Assembly (NCBI RefSeq): GCF_954871325.1
Contig: NC_088776.1
Coordinates: 4,285,985 to 4,349,984 of the forward strand
Direction of reading: 5' to 3'
From: Gordionus sp. m RMFG-2023
Lineage: Eukaryota; Nematomorpha; Gordioida; Chordodea; Parachordodidae
Length of the DNA stretch: 64,000 bases
The notes beneath the pieces were generated by a model that was given only the letters and a program-made list of their open reading frames with translations, searched no databases and was not told the DNA's origin. Made by a program: the position numbers and the translations under genes. Position 1 is the first letter of the stretch, and each line of letters begins with the position of its first letter. Shown here piece after piece: positions 46,565 to 58,829 of the stretch.

Positions 46565-47856
46565 TAACAGAAGAACCCTTATAATAAACAATTATTTAGT
46601 GACATGTATTAAAGTTTTTTCCATTTTCAAAATTTGATGGCGGAGGTTTTTCTGAAAAACATTGTTCAATATTTTTTATACAATTTCTTGACTAGTTTGG
46701 ATTCGTTTAATATATAGTAGAGCAACCTAAAATTGTATAGAGGGAATATACCAAAAAATACAATGAATTTCGTAAATAATATGAATAACAATTTACCCTG
46801 CAATCATTATTAGCGCGAATTAGCTGCTAAAGTATACAAAAATGAATGAAAAAATAATTATATTTTAAATCATATTTTATATACTTTGCCGTGAACTCCC
46901 GAAAACTATGAATGCAAGGTATATAGTGCAAATATATTAAGGGGATTGAGTAAAAAATTAATAATAAAACAGTTTATGTTATTTTAGCCTCTTTTAATTT
47001 GCCCAAATGATTAGTTTAGGTTTATTTAATATAAAATTTTATAACTTAAACTACAAATTGTATTATGGGGAGCGATGGAAAATCGCTCCATTTGTGCAGG
47101 AAAATGGCTATCAAAAATATTGCCTAAGCTTCTAGATTTCGCTAATAGATGTCCAAATCTTTTTGTCCTCTTTGAACAAAATCTTCAGGCTTGCATAGTA
47201 TTCTTGATAATAAAAATACTAAGTTAGCCCCCTTATTCTAAATCGTCTTGAATGAAGCGATGTTACAACACTAGTGGGTATAGAACAAGAAATTCTAAAA
47301 AAAATAATTTATCTCATATTTGACTCTTTCAAAATTTCCCAAATGACTTGCTAGGGTTCTTTTATTGTGCAATCTATATTGCAAATTGTATTGTAAGGAT
47401 CGAGCAAACAATTGTAAAAAAAAACAATCTATTTTAATTAAGACATTTTCAAATCATATCTCTATTTCATTATAAATCTCTAATATTATATTTTATAATT
47501 ATATGATTCGTAACATCTTATATTTTAGGTTGATAGCCTTCCAATATATATTTTTTTCAATATAATGTATAATTTAATTAGATGATTTTATTTTACTTAT
47601 TCAGATTTGTAATATTTAGTTGCTTTTACCATCAATTTGACAAGATTTCCATTTACATGTAATATACTATAGCTTAAATAAATTGTTTTAATTTTTACGT
47701 ATAAATAAATTTGTTTATTATTGTTTACCATGTATATTTTTGGATTCGGAATCTCTCATTTTTAAATTATTCACTGCAAGATTTATTTCTAAATTTTTAA
47801 AAATATGTGATTTGACCAAAAAAAAATTTTTTTAGAAATGTAGAGTACCTATCATA
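46565..47856 (+). repeat. 3' flank of receptor unit 8
   Basis: Inverted counterpart of 1-1404. Ordered blocks: AAAATTTGATGGCGGAGG near 46629, AAATTGTATTATGGGG near 47055, GAGCAAACAATTGT near 47401, TAGAAATGTAGAGTACC near 47833. A MITE is nested at 47070-47263. Cut off at 47856 by a hAT element. Confidence 0.65.
47070..47263. mobile_element. hAT-type MITE, copy in unit 8 (subfamily 1/2 intermediate)
   Basis: Runs from about AGCGATGGAAAATCGCTCC to TTACAACACTA, with shared core (TAAGCTTCTAGATTTCGC; ATAGATGTCCAAATC). The left terminus is altered. Right flank GTGGGTATAG corresponds to the interrupted target seen in other units. Confidence 0.65.
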
Positions 47857-50026
47857 TAGCGTTGTTAAATTAGCTTTCTACAAGTAGCCCGTTAATGTAA
47901 CGCGCTATCTTTTTTGGTGGTTATAGCTTATAGTGCGGTACTTATTTTCAATTATTTATTTTTAAGCGCGTTACTTGGCTAATTTTTTAAAAATATTATG
48001 AATGTATATATAAACATGAATAAATATATATAATATCATAACTAATTATAATTTTTATGATTTATTATCTAAATTTTGAAATTGAATTCAATTTGTACTT
48101 TATATTTTCAATTTTTATTATAAACCTAAATCATCTTGTGTAAATTATTCAAAATGTCATCGTAAATGAATATCCAAATCGATGTAAGTGAGTTAGACAA
48201 TTATGATATAAATGTAATTGAAAATACCCTGGAAAAAATTTTCTTTATAACAATAATACACATTTTCCATTTCCAAAAATTGGCAATATTTTCAAATTAA
48301 TCTAAAAACCAGAAGTGAGCTAAAAAAATATATCCTTAAATAAATCAAGTAACTATAACCTTAAAAAAACCTAATGGTAATTGTTATTTTTAAAATCTAA
48401 TAGCATTTTTATTTTGTAAGAATGTTCATGCCATTTTTAAAGAGATAGAAAAACATCTTAATAATTTTGGTATAAGAGAGAAAAGACCAAATCAATTCAA
48501 GCTAAATTGATTAATAATATTGCATAAGCCATTATTTATCAGAAACTGGCTGATAAAATTATTGTTAATTTTATAATTAATATATAGTTTAGCCAATGTC
48601 ATTGATTGATAATCCATCATTTACCATGATGATTAAAACTTTATCCCCTGGTTACAACAATTTTTTTTGCCAACTTATAAATGATTGTTTTTGAAAATTT
48701 TTCTTATATTAAAAATATGTATATAAAATTAAATACTGCCTTGCGCTCAAGTGCTAATGTTGAGAGATTATTTAATAAAACGAAACTTATACTTTCTGAT
48801 GGTTGCTCTAGACTTGGGAATGATAGTATAGAAATGGTTTTATTATTAAAATACAAAAAAAAATGACTATTACCATAAGTAGTTATTTTAATACATTTTA
48901 TAATCTTTTTACATAAATTTTTTATAATCAAAAACTAACTATATTTAATTATAAACTATGCAATTACTTTATAAGCAAAAAAACAAAACAAATTTATTTA
49001 AAAAAAATTATACTTAAGCAATTTCATATACACGGCAGAGAACATAAATTAGATATAGCTAAGTTAAGTTAACCCTTCCCTTTTGGGTACGCGCTTGTAT
49101 TCATTATTATAATTAAATGATGATTTGGCAATTTTAAAATAACTGTTTTGTTTATCAAATGTCGTATAACTTCACCAAGCGCTCCTATATAGAGCTCTTT
49201 GATTTAGAAAAGACTAATAACTACTTGGATGCCAATTTTGAAAATAAAAAAATATTATATTGCTTTTATCGGTTTAATGAATTTTATATTGCGATATTTT
49301 ATTTAGTGTGAATAAATATTACAAGATATACAATTGATCTCATTTTATAAACATCGAAATATAATACAGAAATGTAATTATGCTATATCCGAATTTGACA
49401 ACAACAAGTTTTCAAGCATTAAGTCTAATGGTTTCTTCTTTCATAGATCTATTTTCTATTATCATATTTGTCTCTACTCAGAATAACCGCTCACAAAATG
49501 CCGAAGATGCCTGAATGAACAATATATCGTTGCCATTTTTGAAAACACGGGAAAATGATCTTCATGCAATCTCTACCATTCTAATTATATTTCCTCAAAT
49601 TTTTCTAATAAAGTTGTTGTATTTATGTTGTATGAGATAGTTAATTGTTCAAAGAATTCCATTATAAATAATTCGAATAGAATAATAAAAAGTTTACTAT
49701 TCGACTAATACATTCGAATTTCCGAATCCAATAATTGTGCTATTCGTTTTCATAAAATAGGAAATGAATCGAATATCGGATAACAAATAATTCGTTTTAG
49801 ACTTACTTATAATTTAAAATTTGTAACTTGCAAAATTACTTTGCAAAATAAAGTTACATTTTGTGCGTTATATAATTTATAAAGAAACCTATAAGGTAAC
49901 TAGTGTTTTTTTTGAAATATAACTAATAACTGTTATTAGTTAATTTTAGGAGTGTCACTTGTAACTTTAAATAGTTACTTTTTAGGAGTATAACTTGTAA
50001 CTAATTACTTCTTTTAACAACATAAA
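47857..50026 (+). mobile_element. hAT transposon relic with degenerate ends
   Basis: Plus-strand DNA transposon. The firm part is the C-terminal dimerisation segment at about 48735-48863: LNTALRSSANVERLFNKTK, then LSDGCSRLGNDSIEMVLLLK, standard for hAT transposases, ending at a stop at 48864. Proposed ends: TAGCGTTGTTAAAT at 47857 and its degenerate inverse TTTTAACAACATA at 50026, with subterminal GTAAC motifs near both ends (GTAACGCGC near 47900; several GTAACT near 49870-50005). No matching 8-bp flank was found, and the N-terminal transposase domains are not readable, so the outer boundaries are tentative. Confidence 0.6.
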
Positions 50027-50459
50027 TATAAATTCATTGCTCTATCCTTCACCTCGACTATGATTACAATATTAAACATACTTAAATTTAGCTCCCAAGA
50101 TTCGGAAAATTAATGACACTTTAAAATTATTGACAGGATATAATATGAAAGAAATTTTGGTATGTGATTAATAAATTTATTTTAAATTCTTATTTCTTTT
50201 CTTGCTAATTAACCATCTGTAAAGAAAATACAACAAATTTTTTTTATAAAATTAATGCTAACTGGTATAATTTCGTCAAATTGTATAATAAAACATTTAT
50301 AAACAAATTAATAAAATCTCAAACTTCGAATGAAAGATCACCAGGGGGGTCACTAGCCTTTACAATCTCAGGTGGCTCAAAGATTTTTTTAGAAGGTATT
50401 TCAAATTTTATGGTGGGTTAGAGCCCTTTTGAACCCTCCCCTCCACTGGTGACACTACT
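50027..50459. other. AT-rich spacer
   Basis: No conserved ORF and no clear match to the receptor unit. It holds a CAGGGGGGTCAC...GGTGGCTC stretch near 50341-50375 that resembles the G-rich end of a ZMYM1-type hAT, not enough for a call. Confidence 0.35.
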
Positions 50460-50945
50460 GCATATTAGATATGCGTTCAAATATTTGGGAAATGTATTAA
50501 AGCATTTATAGGGGAGGGGGGGGGTGATTTTATGAGGATCAGTAAGAGAATGAAATATATATAGTAGATTTTTTGTTTTCGTTATAACCATTGATCTTAC
50601 CCATAAAATCTTTCTTGATCATTTTGACTTTCAATTTATATTTCTTAAATATATTAGGTAGGTGAATGTCTGGGAAATGTAAAAATTTTCTAAAAAAGTG
50701 CATATTCCAATAGCTAGCTCCATATTTATCATCATTAGGAATTCATAAGAGTACACGCTTATCATGAAAAGGGTTGCCAGCAACAAAAAGAGGATGCAAT
50801 GAATTAAAATTATGGCTAGCATTCTTATATTCATGCTATAAACTCGCCTTTTTTGGGTAAATTTACTGATATCGTAAGAACTCTGACGTTTAGAAAGTTT
50901 GGTTTTGTCACCATTTTTGGCATTGTCTCTATCACGAATTTTGGT
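50460..50945 (-). pseudogene. 3' fragment of a locus-5-type receptor (locus 9)
   Basis: Inverted partial copy of the divergent receptor at 28314, covering its inner loop end, helix 6 and helix 7 plus 3' flank. Readable: MNIRMLAIILIHCILFLL, FMISVYSYEFLM, GICTFLENFYISQT, then a frameshift in the TFYLNLIFNP segment near 50660. The shared 3' flank (reverse of TTACTGATCCTCA...) ends near 50460. At the 5' side the copy stops abruptly at about 50945, where subfamily-unit flank (GGTTTATTTTAAGG) begins; helices 1-5 are absent. Confidence 0.85.
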
Positions 50946-53628
50946 TTATTTTAAGGATATGGTTGCACAATTTCGTATTATTCTCGTTTTTCTGTCTTTA
51001 TTTTCTTTTTTCGGCTAATTAGCCGCTATTGAAAAGACAGCTAAACAGCCGGCTATTAAGCCAAAAGCAGACCTAGTACTTGGCCTTCGTGATTTAAACC
51101 AATTTATGAAATGGCAAAATTAGAAATATCATTGATATGCTAAAATTGCGTTACCTTAGTCTACCCATTATATAAAATAGTAAACGTTATTTATAGATAT
51201 ATACGTTAACAAACAATGATTTAGTTTTGCCACTAAACCACTAATTATCTTTATCTTTATTTAATAGATAATTCTATTTGTAAATAAATTCATTTTTGCA
51301 AAATAATGTTAATTAAAATTTTAATAGAGTTTATATTATATTTTGATTTAGTTAAAATATATTTTCCACTACGGTAAAAAAATAATTTAATTAAAATTTA
51401 AAAACACATAATCAAGCGATATGCCCTAAATGCAAAAGAAATCCTCATTTTGTTGCTTAGGAATAAAATCTTTGAGATTGGGAAACTGACATTTCAAGAT
51501 TTCTATGTGCAGTATTTGTCGAAGAATCTTCTTCTCTTCTTTTTTTTATTGGAATTATAAATATGATAAAAATTTATAATCTGATTTTTTTTGACAGGAG
51601 CCAAAATTGATAAGATACTGTCATTCGGAACTGGGGTTTCTTCTTACGGAGAACTTGTGGAAACTTTTAATAAAAAAAATATAGAGAAATATAATATAGA
51701 GAAATATAATATAGAGAAATATAATTTAGAGAAATTATTAGCGAAAAGTTGGCGTCACTTGATTGCAAGGCGGGAAATATAAGCGGTGAACACTTTAAGT
51801 TATTTTTTAAAATAAAGCTATAATATATATTCCCCTTCTATTAGATACATTAAATATTCCACCTCGCAAAATAAAGTAAATTCAGCAACCAAGCTGTAAA
51901 CTGAATACCTATAAAAGACTATCTTTATTCCTATGATCGTCACTTATTACTGCTTTTTTTGAGGAGTTTATGATAATTCCTGTTAAACCACCCACTGTGA
52001 ATAAAAAATATGAATCCTAACCATGTCGCATTGCGTCATAAAGAGCGGAGTTTAGTTTGTTTTAAGTATTTGGTGGCATTGTTATCTTTCTTTATTTTAT
52101 TCTCGCGATTTTTGTTTTTTATTCTTTTTTTTTTATTATGCTGTTTATTTGGTTTTTTTAAATAATATTTTCATTTTCGTTATATAGTATAAAACCGACC
52201 CAGGACATATCATCAGATTTTTATTAAACCTAAAATTGAAGCAACGAAAAATATTGAATGCAAATTATATTCAACAATACAATAAATCACATCTGGTGAG
52301 ACTTCTTGGATATTTTACCTAATTAATAATAGAATATATCTATCTTAGGATATCAGAATAAAATCAATGATGTTTTAAAAATAGTATGATATGATGATAG
52401 ACCCTTTATCCTTTTTATATATTTTAATTTTTGAATGATGTTTTTATATTAAGCCTTATCAAGGATAATGATTCTAACAAATGTAATATATTATAACTTA
52501 ATTTACCTTTCAGAAAAAATGAATGTTAGTAACTGCTTACGTATAACAACGATATAAATATTTTGGATAACGATATAATTTTTTTGGATTACTTGAAATA
52601 TAGGTTTAAATTAGTTTTGTTTTTTTAAAAATATTTTACGTGTAAAAAAAATAATTATCTTAAATTTGGAATAATAATTTTGGTATTTGAGATCACAATA
52701 AAAAATAAAATAATAATATCAATAAATATTCATATTTTATATTTATTATTGAAGAATTTATATAGAATTCTGTATTATATATTATTACCATGATGTATTT
52801 AGACAGAATTTTCTTATATATATTGTTGGAATAAATCATAATTTACTTTTATTTTTTTTTATAAATTAAATTTTAATATCCTTTTAAACCAAAAAAAAAC
52901 TCCTTTTATATCTTTTTATGACAATAAAAAAATACCAATTATGTGAAATACAAATTGATATTAAAAAAAATGTAACGTTAAAATGATATAAAAAAAATGT
53001 TAATATAAAATTTTCACCGAAAGGTATAATCTCTATTATTTAACAATTATCACAAATTGATAAAGAACATAATAGCAATGTATACAATGAAATATAAAAA
53101 ATTTTCTATAATTTATAAATTTGTTCATTTAAATCACACCTAATTTCCCTAAATGATCTTAGTGTTATTTAACATATTAATTAATCATACAAATGATAGT
53201 AATATCTCAAAACTCCCGTTTTAAAACGGAGAAACACCTCTATAACCAAATAAGATTTTGTATATTTATCTCACCATTAGGTATTGATTCTCAATCATAA
53301 TTTTAAATATAAATGCGATATTAAGGCTAAGAAAGTTGAATTCGATTCACAATTAAATGTTTTAAAATAAATAGCATTCTATCTGCAAGTCATTTACAAC
53401 GTTCAATATTTTACTTTCGTAACATTTCTGCCTTTTTATATAATATTTGTTTTTTTTTAAAATAAATGGGAATAATTAAATTTAATATAAAACTATCTAA
53501 TTATATTTAACATTATTACTAAAAATAGAAAAATATAAATAAATTTAATATTGATTAAAAGAGATGATTAGTTGATTCATTCTAAGCTAAAATAATATGT
53601 TGTTAGCTTAAATTATCTTCTATATTTA
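50946..53628 (+). repeat. 5' flank of receptor unit 10
   Basis: Plus-strand unit flank: AGCCGGCTATTAAGCC near 51050, GACAGGAGCCAAAATTGA near 51592, CTTGATTGCAAGGCGGGAAA near 51759, GCCTTATCAAGGATAATG near 52454, AAACACCTCTATAACC near 53231, box near 53563-53581 (48-66 nt before the ATG). A 15-bp tandem array lies at 51678-51737. The 63-codon ORF at 51591 is produced by that array. Confidence 0.65.
51678..51737. repeat. 15-bp tandem repeat
   Basis: About four copies of AATATAGAGAAATAT in direct tandem. Other unit copies hold a single TATAGAGAAATATAA at this position (for example near 44208), so it is a local expansion. Confidence 0.85.
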
Positions 53629-54744
53629 ATGAATTCTTGGGTAAACTTAAACGAAACGCAAACTTACACTGTCTTTAATTTCTATCATAATATAATATTG
53701 ACCGAGCAACAGGAGCAAATCAAATATTTGGTTGAAACCATAGTGCTTATATTATGGGCCGTTGGGACGGCTGGAAATATAATAGGATTAATGGTATCCT
53801 TTAGTGAAAGCCCTTATCCGGCAGTGATACCGACAAGAATATATTAAGGCGTTTGTCTTTTTAATTGCGTAGTCATGCTCTCCTACCCAATCATGGATTC
53901 AATTAGCGAGTTTAATAATTTACCGCCTTGAGTCACGTGGAAGCATTATATAGCTGATTATCATTTACCAATATTACGGGCACTTGCATCATCACTCGGT
54001 GTATACGTTCGTAAATATTTTACTGCCCGTAGAATAGTCATCATCATTCCAATTTATTATGTGTATGTGCAGATTTGGTTTCCTATTAGATATTGACTTA
54101 CAGTTGTAGAAATTGCAAATACCGGATCTAATAGTAATTCACCGAGATATATTAAAATATTAATGACTATCAAAATGATAAATACGAATAGTTGGAGGAA
54201 TTACTCATTATTCAGCTATTTTTGCATTATAGTTTATTATGCTTTAAATAGAAATAGGAAAATAATGTCGTATTCAAGGATATTCCTTTATGACAATATC
54301 GACGAAAACTAGCCATGACAATTGTAGGAAGATCAAAACATTAACCAAATTAGTAAATATATTCAAATACAAAATTATTCTTGATGGCAATGTAAATAGC
54401 TTAAATAACGACGCTTAAAAATCTGATCGATCTTTTAATCGATCTCAAATACCTATTGAATCTATACCTATACCAAATTATTAAAATTGCCAAAGAAGAC
54501 GAATATAATATGGATAAACGAATGCTAGCCATAATTTTATTTTTATTACCTGACCATTTTTATTATGACCATCAGTTATTTTAAATCTACTCCCACAAAT
54601 ATAAACATGATATATGGTATATCTATTTATCTAGAATATTTGTACATTCCCATGACATTTTACCTCAACTTAATATTTAATCCTAATTATAGAGTGGTTG
54701 TTAATATGGGCATGAAGAAATTGGTTAGTAAGATATTAAAATAA
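53629..54744 (+). pseudogene. 7TM receptor pseudogene, subfamily A (locus 10)
   Basis: The most decayed full-length copy. Starts MNSWVNLNETQTY and reads through helix 1 (GNIIGLMVSF) to a stop in helix 2 at about 53846 (Tyr codon of IYYG to TAA). Helix 3 has lost about 50 bp, which removes the SQxIAILYPFLY segment and joins GVYV directly to RKYFT near 54010. Later small deletions affect helix 4, helix 5 (FIPIL segment shortened) and helix 6. The C-terminal LNLIFNPNYRVVV..MGMKKLVSK end is intact. Many breaks; inactive. Confidence 0.92.
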
Positions 54745-55394
54745 CACCAGAAAACCTTCATAATATACAAATACTTGGTTAATATCTTAAAGTCCACCCC
54801 CCCCCCTTTTAATAATATACATCCATTTTCAAAATTTTGTGGCGGAGTTTTTTTTAAAAACAATGTCCAATATTTTGTATTGACTAATTAGTATATTTGT
54901 TTAATGTATAGTGAAGCAACATATTCCGTAAATTATTGTGGAAATATAGCAAAAAAAATTATTGTTTTTTTCCCTTCTTTATTTAAAATTTCCTAAATGA
55001 TTAGTAAAGATCCATTTATTTATGGTTTTAACAATAAAATTAATTCCATAAATTATAAGAATAACAATCTACCCTGCATTCACTATGAGCGCGAATTCGC
55101 GACCATACAAAAATGAATGAAAAAATAATTATATTTTATATTATTTTTGTATATTTCGCAGCGAACTGGTGCTCATTATGAATGCAAGGTTATACTGCAA
55201 ATTTTATTCAGGGGATTGTATAAAATTATTTTTTCAAAAACAGTTTATATTATTTTAGCCATTTTCAAAATTTCTTTAGTTAGGAGTTTGTTTAATAATA
55301 AGTTGTGTAACTTATACTACTAATTGTGTTGCAGAGAGTGCTGTAAAATCTTTCCATTGCCGATTTTTAAAAACGGCAAACTCAATGACCTTTC
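54745..55394 (+). repeat. 3' flank of locus 10 with truncated MITE
   Basis: Unit flank (AAAATTTTGTGGCGGAG near 54831; GCATTCACTATGAGCGCGAATTC split near 55076-55095). A partial MITE at about 55340-55394 (GCCGATTTTTAAAAACGGC) is cut by the RTE LINE. A run of ten C lies near 54798. Confidence 0.6.
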
Positions 55395-57260
55395 ACAGAT
55401 TAATAGGCACTGTCAAATAAACACTAGGCTTGACAAGGGGAGGCAACTAATCACACAAAGAACTATGGTGGTGGAATGAAGAGGTACAAAAAACTATAAA
55501 GGAGAAAAAAGCCCTATATAAAATATGGTACAAATCCAAAAACCCATATGACAAGACAAATTACAAAAAATTCAAGAGAATAGCTACAAAGGCGGTGGCT
55601 AGGACCAAATATATGGCATAAGATTAGTAAAACAGCGAGAAAATAACTCTAGGGATATAAACGGAGCTTAAAAAGTAATCAAAAATAAATATGGGAAATT
55701 GATAATAAAGAAAAAAGAAATAATGAAAAGATGGAAAGAATATTTTCAGGAGCTTCTCAACTTTAATCCCCACATGCTACATCTAGACGAACACTCCCCA
55801 TGTCAAAACCTTGTACAACCAATAACAGAACAAGAAATAATCACATGCCTCAAGCATATGAAAAACAACAAAGCTAAAAGTCCAGACGATATTCCAATAG
55901 AAAGCCACTAGGAGATTACATCTCCTCACAAATCTGTAAAATAAAATACTTGAAAAGAAGAGGTTCCCCAAAAATGGAGGCAAAGCTATCTAGTTCCTAT
56001 CTTCAAAAATAAAGGGGATCCACACAATTGTCAAAATTACAGGGGCATAAAACTAATGTCACACTGTCTAAAACTATACGAAAAAATAATAAAAAAAAGA
56101 TTAAGAGACATAATCGAAATAGGAGATACTCAGTTTGGCTATGCCTGAAAGATCAACAACTGATGCTATCCACGCAATTAGGCAAATGAGTGAAAACAGA
56201 GAAAAGAGCAAAAATTTACACATGGTCTTTCTCGATTTAGAAAAGGCCTTCGATAGAATCCCAAGAAAACTTAACTGGTGAGCGCTACGCCACAAAAAGA
56301 TTCCCGAAAAATATATAAGAATAATACAGGATATGTATATGGGCCATACAACAATGGTCCGTAGCACAACAGGTGCTTCAGCAGGCTTCCCAATAGCCGA
56401 AGGAGTTCATCAAGGGTCGGCTCTCAGCTCACTTCTCTTCATTAGATGTATTAGCACAGTTTATACCTCAACAGTCCTGTGGAATATATTTGCAGATGAT
56501 ATTGTGATACTTGCTGAATCCAAGGATGAAATGAAAGAAAGATTATTGAGTTGGATAAATATCCTAGAAAAGGACGGATTAAAAGTAAATAGAGAAAAGA
56601 CGGATATGGTGATAGGAGGAGATGAAACAGAGAGTATTGATATAAATGTATGGCAGATATCGGCAATTGAAAACTGCAAATATTTAGGCTCCACTATATA
56701 AACAAATGGCACAATAGAAAAAGAGATAAAGAGTAAGATTAATCAAGGGTGGTTAAAGTGGAGATCTTTATCTGGAGTGCTATTTGACAAAAGAATCCCA
56801 CAAAAAAGGGAAAAATTTACAGTTCCATAGTACAACCAACTATTCTATATAGTACGGAAACATGGCCAAACAAAGAATCAGAAGAGAGAAGTCTACAAAC
56901 TGAGATGAGAATGCTGAGGATGATTGCTGGGGTAACAAGAAAGGATAAAGTGCGCAGTACAAGAATACTAAGTAGTTTAAAGGTAATAAAGAATAAGTTA
57001 ATGGTAAACAGACTTAGGTGGTATGGGCACACAATGAGAAGGCCTATGAACTACATAGGAAATAAATTTAAGAGTTTGGAAGTGATGGGCGCGTAAAAGA
57101 CGAAGGCTAAAACTTCAATGGGGCCATAAAGTTAGAGCCAATATAAAGAAGTATAAAATAGATAAAAGAGATTGTATGAATAACATTGGAGAGAAATGTT
57201 GAAGGAGCTTACCACCAGAAAAGGTGAAAGCTAAAGAGAAAAATAAAATAAAAAAATGAG
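55395..57260 (+). mobile_element. RTE-clade LINE, longer copy
   Basis: Second RTE copy, reaching further 5' than 4568-5770. It keeps the linker before the RT (WWWNEEVQKTIKEKKALYK near 55460 and FKRIATKAVARTKYMA near 55570), then IITCLKHMKNNKAKSPDDIP near 55840, LHMVFLDLEKAFDRIPRK near 56220, EGVHQGSALSSLLF near 56400, FADDIVILAESKDEMKE near 56485, and the LRWYGHTMRRPMNYIG end near 57015. Stops and frameshifts are scattered (for example a stop after KYMA near 55620 and a small deletion after RKLNW), so it is inactive. It lacks the 33-bp duplication of the first copy. 3' tail AAATAAAATAAAAAAA. No apurinic endonuclease domain remains. Confidence 0.9.
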
Positions 57261-57284
57261 ATTAAACTTTGAAACAATTATTTA

Positions 57285-57825
57285 ATAGGAGAGTTTTAGT
57301 GTCTAATAGATGGGGAAAAAAATTATTACGGTGAAATTTTACAAATTATATAATGCTTACGTTCATTTTTCAAGTAGTCGCCATGATTGAGCTTTTTTAA
57401 AATATATAGATAGTGTATATCATTAGCCTTGTAGAAATAATAAAAATTTAACTATTTAAGGAAAATAAGTAGAAAATCCTATTTTAAATATAAATAAATT
57501 CTCTAAATAAATATATTTTTTAAAATAGACTAGAAGTTTAAACCGATTATAAACTTGTACCCCTAGAAAATAGGCATAAATCACGGGATGAAAATTGGTC
57601 CGCATTAAGCATAAAGAATACATTAAACAATATGGCCAAGTTGCTTAGTATTTATTTTATTATACTATTATAAGTCTATATTTTGTTTTTATGTTAATTC
57701 ACAACTATCTAAAGTTTTATATATGAATAGAAGAATTAATTTTTGTGATCCTAATAATTAATTTTTATCATTTACTGTTTACTCTTTCCGCTGCCATCAT
57801 AAAAGATGGGAGGGATTGTAATATA
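57285..57825 (+). repeat. unclassified 0.5-kb repeat, copy 2
   Basis: Inverted relative to 8170-8720 and same orientation as 60050-60590. Landmarks: GAGTTTTAGTGTCTAATAG near 57290, AAGTAGTCGCCATGATTGAGC near 57380 (one base trimmed in use), GCATTAAGCATAAAGAATAC near 57603, GCCATCATAAAAGATGGG near 57792. Non-coding. Confidence 0.65.
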
Positions 57826-57899
57826 TATCTTTTTTTTTATTATAACTAATTTATTTATATTGTATAACATTATATATACATATTTATAATTTGATCAAT

Positions 57900-58290
57900 T
57901 CAAATATGATATTTTTTTTTTAAAGATTTGAACATATATATATGGATCAAAAAAAAAGAAAGCGTTATTGATAAAATGCATTTAAAACCCTAAAAATGTT
58001 AACACGAGAGCTGTTAATTATGAGATATCCGTTTTTATTGAAGTGGAATTAGAGGATGGAATGGAGGATCATAATTTATCTCAATTTTTTGAAGCAAAGG
58101 ATAAAACAATAAATGTTTTTAATAAATTCTCAGATATTACAAGAGTTGTTTATTAAGTACAATATCGCAATCTCCTCATCTGCCCCTGTAAAGCGCGTTT
58201 TTAGTATAGCTAATGCTGTATTAACTGCCAAGCGTTCCTGTCTATCAGATAAAATTTCGAAAAACATAAGAAAAATTATTCATAAATAAA
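57900..58290 (+). mobile_element. hAT transposase C-terminal fragment
   Basis: Plus-strand remnant: FNKFSDITRVVY (about 58115-58154), then in a shifted frame from 58155 YNIAISSSAPVKRVFSIANA and VLTAKRSCLSDKISKNI, the C-terminal dimerisation motif of hAT transposases. It is a different lineage from the 47857 and 40159 elements. Ends not recognised. Confidence 0.8.
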
Positions 58291-58359
58291 AATCTCTTTT
58301 CATTCGCTACATTATTTTGTATTTATAATTATATTATCAGAATTTTTTAACATGGCTAA

Positions 58360-58802
58360 TTGATGGAATGTCCTTGATTTCCTGGTCAAGGGATCAGATC
58401 CTGGTTTGGGATTTCACCTGCATTGACCCAAATGCACCATCTAGCCATAATGTTGATGCCCTGGTCCTCGCAGAATCTCAAAAAACTATCAAGTACAGTT
58501 CCTTTGACCCTTCTTTCTTATTCATACCCATCGCCTGCTCCATTCTCACCACCTTCGGTAGCAATGCTCAACGTTTTTTTAAAGAATTAGGTAAAAGGAT
58601 TTGCGAAAAAACCGATAAGTCTAAGGAATCCCTCTTCTTACGCCAACTTTCTACCACCATTATTCGCTCTAACTATCTAAGTTTTATCTCTTCCATTAAA
58701 TTCCATATTCCTAGCGTCCTTTATTTTATACCCTCTCCTTTCCCGAAAATTCTATTTCTACATTTTTCACATTTATTTATTTTACCTTTTAAAAAAAATT
58801 AA
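58360..58802 (+). mobile_element. C-terminal domain of REL-type LINE
   Basis: Open 144-codon frame without its upstream reverse transcriptase: DGMSLISWSRDQILVWDFTC, AESQKTIKYSSFDPSFLFIP, then FFKELGKRI and FLRQLSTTIIRSN. The WDxTC ... KY ... FxPIA ... ELGxRI ... LRQxS layout is the tail found after the RT in a widespread group of animal non-LTR elements, whose RT piece occurs at 39140-39880. The initial Met is a chance codon. The last codons (FILPFKKN) are AT-rich flank. Dead fragment. Confidence 0.7.
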
Positions 58803-58829
58803 TTATTTGCTACTACATTTTGACAACAT

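Noticed and set aside
51678-51737. CRISPR-like repeat array
   Set aside because: Contiguous tandem copies without spacers in an animal-type genome.
51591-51782. Small protein with IEKYN repeats
   Set aside because: Arises from a local 15-bp tandem expansion in a non-coding flank.
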